In this document: piece after piece, positions 46,470-57,079 of the stretch
Numbering within the stretch: position 1 is the stretch's first letter
Layout of the letters: every line of letters starts with the position of its first letter
NCBI GenBank assembly: GCA_930367205.1
Contig: OV884011.1
Span: 171,999,226-172,063,225, forward strand
Length of the DNA stretch: 64,000 nt
Origin: Acanthosoma haemorrhoidale
Lineage: Eukaryota; Arthropoda; Insecta; Hemiptera; Acanthosomatidae
Direction of reading: 5' to 3'
Made by a program: the position numbers and the translations under genes
Notes under the pieces: model-generated
The model's input: only the letters and a program-made list of their open reading frames with translations
Told to the model about the DNA's origin: nothing
Databases searched by the model: none

Positions 46470-47442
46470 AGAAGACCGGGAATTGAAAGATTTCAGGGAA
46501 CAGAACGCCACATGCAGGTTGGAGCCCGTCAACATCCCCGGCAGTGGCATTTCTCTCATTTGCGAGACCTCACTGGGGGAGCCAAGGCTTTACTTACCTT
46601 CGGGCTTTCGAAGATCCACCTTTGACCGGCTGCAAAACCTGAGTCACCCAGGATTAAGAAAAAATCGAAAAATGATGATCTAAAGGTTTTTTTGGCCAGG
46701 TATGAATGCCGACGTGGCTCGATGGGCACGATGTTGTATAGCATGCCAGACCTCAAAAGTTCACCGTCACACCATAACCCCTCCAGGGAAACTCGCAGAC
46801 GTGGGAAGGTTTGAACACGTACATCTCGACTTCGTAGGGCCACTGCCAACGTCAGAAGGAAAGTGATACATCCTCACCATGATTGACCGATCCACGGGAT
46901 GGCCTGAAGCAATTCCACTTGGCAACATGGAGGCTACCACCGTAGCTGACTCCTTCTTTAGTGGCTGGGTCGCCAGATTCGGCACACCCATATGAATAAC
47001 GACTGACCAAGGTCGTCAGTTTGAATCTGACCTATCAACTCCTGGTCCTGGGTATCAACAGAATTTGGACCACCTTCCATCCACAGTAAACGGCCGGATT
47101 GAACGCTGCCACTGCTCGCTTAAAGCCACACTAACCACCCACTCACAACACCATCAGTGGACATGGAGTTTGTCAGCAGTTCTGTTCGGCCTGCGAAGTG
47201 TGATCAAGGAAGACCTCGGGTGCAGCGTCACTGAGCGAACATACCGAGAAAACCCTTACGCCTTCCCGGAGAGTACTCTACACCAACACGAGGGGATCTT
47301 GACGTTTGACGCAACATCACACAACACCGGGAAGACACAAAGAAAACGTTGGTTAGCAAAGACCTCAACACCTGCACACACGTCTTCGTTCGACAAGAAC
47401 ACCGGCGAAGCCTTGAACCAGCTTATACTGGTCCTCACCTAG
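46470..47442 (+). pseudogene. Integrase region of the gypsy-like element
   Basis: The zinc-binding N-terminus is partly readable (NLSHPGLRKNRKMM, then CCIACQTSK). The DDE core follows: FEHVHLDFVGPLPTS (first Asp), YILTMIDRSTGWPEAIPL and TTDQGRQFESDLS (second Asp). The C-terminal part is open from 47065 to 47442 (GRIERCHCSLKATLTTH, ENPYAFPESTL). Stops occur near 46681, 46866 and 46993. The exact third catalytic residue was not verified. Confidence 0.84.
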
Positions 47443-47639
47443 TAGTCAGCAGAAATGATAAAAACCGTGGTCATAATGGCAGATAGGATGGAGACTCGCA
47501 TTTCCCTAGACCTTGTCAAGCCAGCTTATTTGCTAGACACCGCCGAAAATATACCTGAACCAGGCCCACCAGAGAGATTAGGAAACACTCCACCACCATA
47601 CCGCTGCAAGAGAAGTTCAGTAGCACGACGGTAATTAAA

Positions 47640-47866
47640 AAAAAAAGAAAAAAAAAAAGGCCAATGTTACAAGTATCACCTTACGAAATACGACGGGTAA
47701 CTTGTACGACGTATACTATTGGGGCGTCAGGCCTACGCCAGGACTTGCCTCATCCCATCCCATGGGAGCGCCACCCTAAGGAGGGAGTTTTTTCGACGGC
47801 CACAAGGAGCGCTGATCCTTGGCCTCTGGGTATATATTGAACGGTACATAGCTTAGCGAACACAAA
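47640..47866 (+). other. Purine-rich tract and unassigned GC-rich segment between gypsy pol and the LINE
   Basis: An A/G run at about 47636-47660 follows the end of the gypsy coding region and could be its polypurine tract. The next roughly 200 bp (GC-rich, with TATATATT near 47830) matches neither LTR family C nor a recognisable coding frame. It may be the LINE 5' end or another insertion. Confidence 0.4.
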
Positions 47867-49336
47867 TTGACAGTAAAGGTAAATTTTGGGAAACCCATTT
47901 ACCTTACCGCCTTATACAGAAGACCGTACGCGTCTCTACAGCACTACTCAGCCTTGCTACACGCATGTGCGCAGAGATCTAACCACTGGGTTGTGGGAGA
48001 TCACAACGCAAAACATACCACCTGCTATAACACCGTAACAAACAAGGCTGGGAGACTCCTGTTGAGACCGACGTTTACGGTCGTTCACCCCCAGACTTTT
48101 ACTTTTCAACATAGAGGTAACCCGCAGGCTACCTCAACGATTGACTTACTACTGACAAAACAACCCTACCGTATCACTAGTTGCTCGGCCCTTGACTTTA
48201 TTACATCTGACCACAGGCCAGTACTGTATGCAGTGGATGGTTAAGTGGCGACCCCTCGCCCCACGAGATACGACTACCGTCGTGCCGACTGGGATCTGTT
48301 TCGGTCGCAAATTTACCATAACCTGCATACGGTGTCAATTCTCCGCACGAAAGAAGAAGTAGATCTTCAACTAGCTTTCATGACTGATGTGATAAGAGAC
48401 GCAGCAGACACTACGATCCCGAAGTACACTCCCACGCCACCGTCTATGCGACCACCTCCAGACTACATTCTTAAAATTATTGCCTTGCACAATAATTGGA
48501 AGAATAGATGGTACAGGACGAGAGATCAGCAAGCCAAGGTGGTTCTGCATTCTCTCACAACGCAAATCCGGGGCTTGATGAAACTCTGGAAAACAGCGCA
48601 GTTGCATGAAATACTTCGTAGCACTCACGGAGACCACAGAAAGTTTTGAAAGCTGTTGAAGGCTACAAAAGGCAAGGCAGCCACTGTCCGTCTTCACGAA
48701 GGCGACAATGTTCTGACTGCTGAGCGACAAGCAACAAAACTGGCCAACCATTACGCTAGGGACATTACGGCAAGGACGGCATACTACCACATACCTCCTT
48801 CGGTAGATGCTGAACAGAACCACATGTTTGTATCACCGAAGCAGCTCAAGGCAGTTCTTCGCCGGTGTCAGGGAAACCGAAAACCAGGGCACGACGGGAT
48901 ACAAACAGTGCTGCTCAAACAAATGCCGAGTAGAGGGCTAGTACAACTAGCAAACTTATACAACTCTTGTATAAGATTGCGGTAGTTTACGGACACATGG
49001 AAACAAGCCATCTTGTTCCCATTACTAAAGCCAGCCAAGGGTGGAGATCCCCCAGCCCACTACCGCCCGATCAGTTTGCTACCACAGATGGGGAAAATTT
49101 TTAGGAAAATTCTTTTGAATTATCTTAAAGATTACTGCTCGGAAAACTACATCATTTCGCCAGAACAGACTGGATTTTAATCCAGTATGAGCGCAGAGTA
49201 TCCCCTTCTGAAGGTATAGTCAGAAGTTAGCCATAACATGAATAGAGACATAGCCACGGCTATGATTTCCATTGACTGCACCCAAACATTCGACTAGGTG
49301 TCGCACGGGACACTGTGTCCGTACCTGACAGGTCTT
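47867..49336 (+). pseudogene. LINE endonuclease/reverse transcriptase fragment lodged in the gypsy-like element
   Basis: One frame runs throughout, broken only by stops: TAA 48242, TGA 48647, TAG 48983 and others. It begins in the AP endonuclease domain (YLTALYRRPYASLQHYSALL, NHWVVGDHNAKH, then DFITSDHRPVLYAV, carrying the family's GD.NAKH and SDH motifs). A linker follows, then the RT fingers (RRCQGNRKPGHDGI, KQAILFPLLKPAKGG, then HYRPISLLPQMGKIF) and a motif-A region (AMISIDCTQTFD). The endonuclease N-terminus and the YADD-containing palm are missing. It stops at 49336 against gypsy LTR sequence. It is a Jockey/CR1-type LINE, distinct from family A by eye. Confidence 0.85.
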
Positions 49337-49431
49337 ACTGTCATGAAGCAATTTTCCAGGTCAGCTTAATCAACCCTCACTTCGTCACCAGAGCTAGGGT
49401 AACTAGGCACTCCCCTCGTGTCGACCCGACA
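49337..49431 (+). repeat. Residual 3' end of the gypsy LTR
   Basis: It matches the last 95 bp or so of LTR family C (GGTCTTACTGTCATGAAGCA through TCGACCCGACA). It directly abuts LINE sequence on its left. The rest of the 3' LTR is missing, presumably through deletion or rearrangement involving the LINE. Confidence 0.85.
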
Positions 49432-50990
49432 CATCATTAATCACGATGAACCATATACTTACTTAATCTATTATAACTATTTGTCTATTAAAAAAACGGC
49501 ACACCTATGTCATTGTATACTGTTATTTAAAGCTGATAAAAATTTTACAAACACACAAAAATAAAATAGTGGACAAAATAACATAAGTCATTAAGAACAG
49601 TAGATGAAATATATCAAAAATATAACAATTAATTAAAGTTTATACAATTTCAATTGTAGAAATGTGAACCTCTGAAGTTTAATGCTCATTTTAGGTTAGT
49701 TCCTTGGAACTGTTGAAATCCAGATTTAAAAATTGCTAAATCTGCAAAAGAAGGATGAAGGAATGTACTTTTTTGCTTTACTGATCTACAATACATTTTT
49801 TCTACAAAATGAAAAAATACATTTATATAATCGCTTTTTACAGTTGGAAACTTGTGATATTTATACAGTTTAGAAAATATTTATTTGAAAATTTAATAAT
49901 ACTTAGAGATAGTTCATTAATTGAATGTCTTATAGCTTGCAGTTTAAAAGAAATACTGCCATCTATTAGTATAAAAAGATTTATTTTCAATCCCTAAATC
50001 AGGCCCTAAGCATAAAAGATTTTTTGAAAAAAAGTAAATTTTTTCATAATATCAAAGGGGAAGACTTTATGACAGGTTTAGATTTTTATATAGACTAAAT
50101 GAATGCATGTTCTATAGAATTTTCAAGTCGTCAAGTGTCTTGTATCACCCAATTAATGGTTTAGTTTTGGATGCAAAAGCAGTTTTCTAGTATTAGTCTA
50201 CAAAAGTCCCAAAATATAAAACATATAATAAATGAGGCCAACAAAGAGCGTTGATTTCATACCTTGCCTAATAATATGACAAGATATTTATTTTTCAATT
50301 ACAAGTAATTGATTAATAATTGACCGTTTGATATTTTTCATAAGGTACTTTTATTTGAGAATCTTTGAGGTATCAATAAATAATTTCATGCTAAATATAA
50401 TCGCAATACTTTAAACTGGGATCGCAAAAAAATTAAACACTTTTGCTAACAGTTTTAATGGCTTCACATAATTACAGTTCACTTTACCCCATTGGATATT
50501 ATTAATCAGAACGCCAAGATGTTCAAGTTGATGCTACTCTAACAAAAAGTGTAAGAAACCGCTTACTTTTAAGGCTTTTTATATAACAGTTCTGAAGTTA
50601 TTCATTAAAATGAATTTCAGAGATATTTAATAAAGTTTTGAGATCCAGAAATTGCAATTGTGTATTTAATTTCGTCTAAGCTGATTTTAATAGTTTTTTT
50701 TTACTATACTTAATATTGATTGATATTTTTTTTTTTTTGTTGAGAAAGCGTTATATATAACAGTTAAGGGTTATATGACAAGAAACTTGTACCTGTTAAA
50801 CTAACTAACACTGAGTAAAAGATAGCATAACTCCGCTGAGGTGGGAATGGTTTTGTTTCAAAAGGGGATGAGGTCACTGATAATTGAAGCAGCTAGAGTT
50901 TTGTAAAAACTATAATACATATGTTAGTTTTATAAATACTTGTTAATTATTTATAATAGCAGACCCCTACGAAGCTACTTTAGCATTCAA

Positions 50991-51043
<53 letters not shown>

Positions 51044-51154
51044 TCTTTGTCTCTCTGTCACTCTGTCACTCTGTCTCTCTGTCTCTCTGTCTCTCTGTCT
51101 GTCTGTCAGTCTGTCTGCCTGTCTGTCTGCCTGTCTGTCTGTCTGTCTGTCTGT
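50991..51154. repeat. CT/GTCT microsatellite
   Basis: This pyrimidine-rich simple repeat grades from (CT)n through CTCTCTGT to (GTCT)n. The long Ser/Leu-rich frames across it are artefacts of the repeat. It lies in the large cuticle-gene intron. Confidence 0.97.
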
Positions 51155-51781
51155 GTGGGTGGGTGTACCCTCTACTCTGCATACCAGACAATCATCAGTT
51201 ATGAAATTGGAGACATTTTTATAATGTTGGATAGGTTGGGTCGAGCAGCGTAGATATTTATAGGAAGAAATTTATTTGAATTTTTAACACAAAATATCAA
51301 CATTTTTCATGATAAGCACAAATACCAATGTTTTTAAAAGTTTATATTTTTTCTTTGTTTTCGAATGAATAGAAAGCTTGTTTGTGATATAATGTGATTG
51401 TAAGACACTCAAATTGCACTATGGAATATTAGGCCTAACAGATGTTGTAGCTCTTAGAAATTGCGCACTCTTGTTTAGACACACAGAAATAAAGCACAAC
51501 TTAGGGTCATATAAGATATGGTAGGGTTTGGGAGGGGTGAGATATTTTGAACCAGGAATGCAAAAAATCAGTAGTCAGCAGTTTTGAATGTGACATTAAA
51601 ATGTAATATCGATTTAATTATTTTTATGGTCACTTTCACACAGCCCAAACCAAGGGTGACAAAGCCACAGAAAGACAGATGCCTTTTATGATATACTGGG
51701 TACTTGTTGCTTAAAGTATAGAAAGGGGAAAAAATATTAAAATAAATAAAAAGGAGATCAAAGACCACTGTGCTTAGTGGC

Positions 51782-51920
51782 ATCATTGGCACTTGAGGAT
51801 GCCAGCGAGAACTGCGAAAAGCGCTAATTCGTACAATGAAGTGCTGATTGTGGGCAAACATTGTGGTTGAAGTATAAAAACTTAACCCACAACCAGCACA
51901 CACATCTTACAAACAAGGCA
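51782..51920 (+). repeat. Interspersed repeat related to 8226-8340
   Basis: Diverged copy of the 8.2-kb segment (GGCACTTGAGGATGCCAGCGA, AAAGCGCTAATTCG, then CTTAACCCACAACCAGCACA). The family is unknown. Confidence 0.45.
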
Positions 51921-52140
51921 CCTTTTCATGTAAAATTGAAGCTCAAGTTAGTCGTCAGATACGTCATCTGACTAAGTGTTCAGACTCTCACCAATGGTCT
52001 AAGACGCATAAAACTGCTTAATGATGCTAACTTTAAGGGCATAGTGCACGAACCTGTCAGGAACAGGATAATTACAGAGGATTATTTAAGACTAAGCATT
52101 TAAGATGATGAAAAGTTCAATTGCTAGCCATTATTCTCAC

Positions 52141-52423
52141 CTTGTTGAAAAAAGGCTGGTTCAGAAGCGCCTTCCACATTCTCTTGAACGGCCGGATTTC
52201 CATAGTGGAGTTGCGGATAGTTGGCGAATAAAATGCCCGCTTGAAGTAGAGCTGCTTCGTTATCCGGCCGTGTCTGTAGCTCGATCAAACGTTTTCTGAT
52301 TCTATTGTGTTCTTTATCGCAGTCTTTGACAGAGCAGAGTCCCCTCGCATTTGTAGTTTTGGTGTTACCTTCACTGCTTGTAATCACCGATGACGGAAAC
52401 ACTGCGCAGGCAAGGATAATTGT
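52141..52423 (-). CDS. Cuticular protein gene, first recovered coding exon (N-terminal region, signal-peptide-like start)
   Basis: The exon encodes 94 codons plus one base. It follows a strong acceptor (pyrimidine run then CAG, 52424-52433 on the minus strand) and ends at a near-consensus donor, CAAG|GTGAGA, at 52141/52140. It opens with the hydrophobic stretch TIILACAVFPSSV, which looks like the second half of a secretion signal. A Cys pair (GLCSVKDC), a charged stretch and a conserved-looking segment ANYPQLHYGNPAVQENVEG follow. Reading through the donor would give only five more residues (GENNG) and a stop, so splicing is preferred. The exon ends in phase 1 and the 38207 exon begins with the two bases needed. 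The ATG exon must lie further upstream (above 52430) and was not identified. Known: extracellular cuticle proteins often have a tiny first exon split within the signal peptide. Inference: the linkage to the downstream exons across about 13.9 kb. Confidence 0.68.
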
Positions 52424-54915
52424 CTGGAAAAAAGACGATATTTAATTACGAGTTTGACTAAATTCTTTAAGTTTAAGACTAAGTGTCAATCTGGTCAAAT
52501 AACATATATTTTAATACATCCTAAGAGGTAGGGGAATGAGAAAATCAGTGGCCATGTTGCCGCATCACTTTTTAATTCTAAAAATATTGATTTAACTCAT
52601 GTTGTCCACTTTCGAGTTAGTGGAGAAAAACATTAAACCATTCTAATGCGAGACAGACAAGAAGGATTGGAGGTCGCTTTCAGATTCATATCAACTGATT
52701 GCTCCTCAGTATTCATTTTATGACTCATGTATATGTTTTCATTTTAAAAAAAAACACAACAAAATTTTTATATAAAGGTTTTGAATTTAATTTGTGGGAC
52801 TAACTGGAAAAACCGATGGCTTAATTTTTTAGAAATACAATATTTATATATTTGCTTCAGCACCGTTAAAAACGGCTTAAGCCAGAGGAAAGAAATAAGA
52901 ACTCCTTGTGTTAAATATCATGCTAGAGCTCTAGCTCTGAGCATAACTAAAATAACCTGTGTCTGTCGTTCTGTGGACCCCTTTCACTCCTATAATTTCC
53001 ATTTTATTTTATTTTTTCCCCCTTCCTCCTTTTCAAATTTGAGAGCTTTGAAAAAAAAAAAAATCTGTCGTTCGTTGTGCGTTAGCGACCGTAATAATGA
53101 TCTAATCGATCTGAAATTTGAATGGAATGTTTAACATTACGAACTATTCACACTAGACAGCTCAGAAGGACTTTAGTATGAAATGACCTTAATTCCTCCC
53201 CAATGACGCGTTTTACAGTGAATTAAAAAATATAATAGCTATAATGAAATATATAAATTATTAATGTAAGTTGTTTAAGTAAATTTGTTGAAAGACGCAA
53301 TGAAACATCAGTTACTTTTGATGTTATTGTATAAATTTCATAGTTTAACTAGTTCTATGCAAATTGGCTTTCCTTAATAATCCTACAAGTTAGTGTTGTT
53401 CGGGTTAAATACATTAATTTTGAACCTTTTAGTTGTTATTGTCAACATTAACGTCCTAACAATGTTAATGTCAATAAGTTTAATTATAATATATTAGGGT
53501 ACTCTACCTCCCTGATTACTTCACTCACCAACCCTCATGAAGCCCAACTATGATTCGAACGCTCGAACACGAGGATTTGTTTTGAAAAGTCAAAGCACCA
53601 CCATGATCATATTATTTTTTTAAAACACCCGTGTCCAAATAATCACAGGTTATCCAGTAGAGCAGCACCTTTTTCGATTTCTTTCATTTTCAACTAATTG
53701 CTTATACTTTTTCATAAAATTTTCGTTTTATTGTTTGTTATTAGATATGATATTTTTCTTTCATTCTCTGTCAAATTCAACTTTCGTGTACTCATATCTC
53801 CTACACAATAAAAATACTCGTAAGACGGAGAAACACTAAATATTACGTATTCTTCGGAGAAAGACTAAATAACCCACATTTTTCGGGGAAACACATAGTA
53901 GGAAAATACGTACTCGTTATAAATTATAATGGATTAAGGGTTGAATAAGCAAACAATTTTAAAAATTAATCACGTACTGAATTCTGTTTTCAATATCCTG
54001 ATCGGGATCTATAGTAAAGAACACAATGATTTTATAACTGAGATGACTGTTTAATAAATTGTAAGCAGGAAAGTACGATTCAGGCGACGCACACATACGA
54101 CACGCCATTCCATTAGGTACTTTTAATAGTTAATGTTTGGAAAGATTTCTCAACCTTGTGAATTAATTATAGCTGGAGAACATGTCACTGGGAATCCTCA
54201 GTTTGTTTTAACAGAAGTCAGAGCTCTAGTGGGTAAACAAAATAGTTCGTAATGCAGAATATTCAACCAATTTGCACAAGATCGTTTGCGAAAGGTTCCA
54301 GATGCCTGTGAACTTGATCTAAGGTAGCAAATAGCAGGAACTGGTACTTGAACCACTGCCAGGAAAAGGTACTAAACTCATTATAAACTTTCAAAATGTG
54401 ATTGATCAATGTGTTACTGTTACCCCGGTCTGCCTCATTCCGAAAAGCAGCAGTTTACTATTTCAACACATCCTGTCGGTTTACAGGGAAAGGGACTGTG
54501 AACATAGTATTACCACACCTCGGCAAGCTGTAATGCAACTACACAGCAAACACCACTAATCAATCACTATTCTGAAACATTGAAAATAAATAAACAGATC
54601 AAGAGCATTGCTAGCAGGGCCACAAAAGTATAAAGTTTAAAATGGGCTTTCATCATTATCTCTGCCTTGGTTCATACCTGCTTTATACGATGGGGTTTAG
54701 TATTTAAATCAACTTGAATATTTGGGACGGGATCTTGCTATGCACGATTGTAATTCATTTCAGCTACTGTCAACATGTCCTTTAACGTTATCATAAAGTC
54801 TTTCGAATTGACATTAAATCTACTAGGACCCGTGGAAATAAAATGAAGTTCTACTTGAGCATTAGAAAAAAATCCTTGAAAATCACGGGATATTAAGCAT
54901 AGCCCTTGATCTACA
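52424..54915. other. Upstream side of the cuticle gene; start exon not located
   Basis: No ATG plus phase-0 donor combination stood out. A strong donor-like CTCAC complement at about 53519 follows an ATG by 10 nt, but its phase is wrong for the 52423 exon. The frame at 52781-53134 is AT-rich low complexity. Confidence 0.45.
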
Positions 54916-55222
54916 GTTTTATAATGCTAAGAACAAGTAGAAGGGGCTTGAGTGGCTTCATAGAAGTCACTGATGGTGCCCTGTTATTTTTAAGTAAGCA
55001 ACCGCATCCCTCCAAGACCTCCCTACTTCCCAGAATCTTATCCTTTTCTTATATATATATATATGTCTCAGCTTTAACCCAGACCCAACTCGTCCCTAGA
55101 CATTCCACCCAGTATATAGTAACATGACTCTTTATATTTTTATATACCATTGTTTTGTTTGTACTTCATAATAATGCTTTTCTTTCTTTTAAAATACTCT
55201 CCTCTACAAAGATTATTTAACT
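54916..55222 (+). repeat. LTR-like repeat family B, copy 1
   Basis: It begins GTTTTATAATGCTAAGAACA and ends AAGATTATTTAACT. It is about 307 bp, similar throughout to the copy at 55820-56145 apart from small indels. It contains a TATA-like run and a degenerate polyadenylation hexamer (CATAATAATG) about 35 bp later. Confidence 0.72.
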
Positions 55223-55735
55223 TACGACGAATCACAACATTCACAAAGAAATAGAGGAGCGTAAAGCTTTGATCATACTATCAGCTTCAAGTTGATGAGG
55301 AAAAGAAACAATACTTCGTAAATGATTAGATAAAGACGAAAAGATAATCACGCCTGTCGTATTTTCCACTTAATTTTCCTGAGGTATCTAAATGAATGGT
55401 GTGCCAAGGTTCAGGAACGGTAGGTTTCGGGGCTAATTCTATTTGTCGCACCCTTGAATCTTGTTAGCCGTCTTACATGTCACAGAGTTTTCAACAAACT
55501 TAGACATATTCTCAAACTTTAAAGTTTTCTCCCATCCTAAATGAAAAATGGAATTGTAGATGTTATTGACAATGGACCAACGAAGGGATTATGGTACAAT
55601 AGGGAAGCACCGAGTACGTGAATTACGCTGAATTTTCCTTCAAAGTTCACCAGATCGTAACAAGTACATCGTTCAAAGTACTGCAGTAGGTTGATTTCAT
55701 CGTAAACCTCATCAGAATTTAATTTCAACATAATT
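55223..55735 (-). pseudogene. Retroelement integrase fragment between the two family B repeats
   Basis: On the minus strand, two or three frames give VENSVTCKT-like zinc-region sequence, then PKPTVPEPWHTIHLD (first catalytic Asp of the DDE core), GKLSGKYDRRDYLFVFI, SFTKYCF and MIKALRSSISL. The sequence is cut off where repeat copy 1 begins, before the second catalytic Asp. A 64-residue open stretch at 55537-55731 precedes it and is probably upstream Pol sequence. It has the general form of LTR-retrotransposon integrase; the superfamily is undetermined. Confidence 0.62.
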
Positions 55736-55819
55736 TAAGAAAAAAAACGAGCTTTGTGTTGTTCAACAAGAATTCAATCATATGGCCCTGAAGTTGATGC
55801 TACTCGTTTGGTATTGATG

Positions 55820-56145
55820 AGTTTTATAATGCCAAGAACAAGTAGAAGGGGCTTGAGCAGAACTGTATACCTGCATCGTGATTTCATGGAAGTCACTGAT
55901 CTTCCCTGTTATTTTTGAGTTCGCAAACGGATCACTCCAAGACCTCCCTTTTCAGACTTTTCAGAATCTTGTCCTTTCCTTATACATGTCTCAGCTTTAG
56001 CCCCAGTCCCCACTTGTGCCTGGCCATTCACCACAGATGTTTTAACTGATCTCTTAATATTTGTATATACCAGTGTTTTGATCGTACTTCATAATAAAGC
56101 TTTTCTTTCTTTTCATTTAAAAGACTCTGCAAAGATTATTTAACT
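55820..56145 (+). repeat. LTR-like repeat family B, copy 2
   Basis: This direct-repeat partner of 54916-55222 has the layout of an LTR: TTTGTATATACC, about 30 bp, then AATAAAG near 56093-56099, then a T/C-rich end and AAGATTATTTAACT. No perfect target duplication could be seen at either end. Confidence 0.72.
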
Positions 56146-57079
56146 GAAGGAAGATTCTAACTCTTTCTTTATTCGTATATTTTTTCGCCCGGCCGCAATG
56201 CCTAACCTTAGGAACACCCATTTATTTAACACCTATTTCTTCTACCATGAGATGGGTAATTACTAGGACGATCTAGGGCTCTGCGCATACCGTTGGTATT
56301 CTCTTTCCCGATTTCCGCAGTATTGTCCTCATCTACGGTTGTACTCTCTAGGTCATTTCGACTAAGAAAATCTACGTGGGTTATTTTGAAGTCTTACAAC
56401 ATTCGATAGTAAATTTATAAATTTGTAAAAATAAATGCCCACTATCTCTGAAATAGGGGAATAAGATTTTGTTTATTCTCCGTAGCTTTCAATGATAATC
56501 CGTAATAAGAGAGAGGGATCGAACTAGCCGGTGGCTTCTTATATCGAAATTTCTTCCCTTTATATTTGCTTCGTGTTGGCTCTGTTTATAAAATGCCTGT
56601 TTGTATCTAGTAGTGGCTATCTCCAACTCCTGGAAAAATCGTTTTATTGCTTCATTCTGTCTCCAGGTAAAGACTGCAAACACCCATAGCTCTACTGGAA
56701 AAGCCATAAAAAAGAGCTTTTCGTTGACTTTTAAGGGTTCTACATTCCTTTGTAATAGTCTATTCTTTTTACAATTTTTTTTATTTACTTTATTTTTATT
56801 TAATATAGTATAGCAAGATTACAATTAGCCCTTGAAAATCTCAATGTATTTATGTATATATACATAAAACAGATAATCTTATTATCACTACACCACAATA
56901 GGTAGACAGATAACGTTTTCAACCAGGAGTAATTACCGCTACAATATCCATTTAAAAAATACAGTTTAGTTTATAATCCTTATAAAAAAAAAAACTTCAG
57001 TAAGAAAAAACAAAATGAATTCAAATAATGAAAAAGAAAATTGCTATTTAAGTTGAAACTTATTGAAACGGGCTGAGCT
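56146..57079. other. No certain gene
   Basis: A 72-codon minus frame at 56489-56707 (NEAIKRFFQELEIATTRYKQ) looks moderately protein-like but has no splice or family support. Confidence 0.4.

Larger units (their letters stand above)
42882..49431 (+). mobile_element. Decayed Ty3/gypsy-like LTR retrotransposon with a LINE lodged in its 3' part
   Basis: The 5' LTR (42882-43766), a primer-binding site and gag-pol remnants in the order protease, reverse transcriptase, RNase H, integrase identify a Ty3/gypsy-like element. The 3' side is not a full LTR: only the last 95 bp or so remain (49337-49431), preceded by a LINE fragment. The outer flanks CACCA (42877-42881) and CATCA (49432-49436) differ at one base. 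They may be the original 5-bp target duplication, which would make the whole 6.55 kb one insertion site. The many stops and frameshifts are listed under the parts. Confidence 0.9.
38208..52140 (-). other. Intron of the cuticular protein gene (about 13.9 kb, repeat-filled)
   Basis: It is bounded by GTGAGA at 52140 and TTTTTAG at 38208. It holds a solo LTR (41.05-41.71 kb), the composite gypsy/LINE block (42.88-49.43 kb) and a CT-rich microsatellite (51.0 kb). The stretches 38.2-41.0, 41.7-42.9 and 49.4-51.0 kb are AT-rich with no gene signal. The gypsy lies antisense to the host gene, the solo LTR sense. Intron status is inferred from phase compatibility of the flanking exons. Confidence 0.6.

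Noticed and set aside
48371..48823. Minus-strand 150-codon frame
   Set aside because: It is antisense to the LINE endonuclease/RT frame, which has clear family motifs.
50940..51253. Two long Ser/Leu-rich open frames
   Set aside because: They are produced by the CT/GTCT microsatellite, which has no stops in those phases.
52124..52140. Reading the 52-kb exon through to a TAG, ending in GENNG
   Set aside because: A near-consensus donor precedes these codons and the phase fits the downstream RR exons, so they are more likely intronic.
53519..53545. ATG plus strong donor as first exon of the cuticle gene
   Set aside because: The donor falls in phase 1 while the 52423 exon begins in phase 0, and the exon would encode only three residues.
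53540..53610. tRNA- or SINE-like B-box (GTTCGAATC on the minus strand)
   Set aside because: No convincing A-box spacing or cloverleaf, and no second copy in the window.
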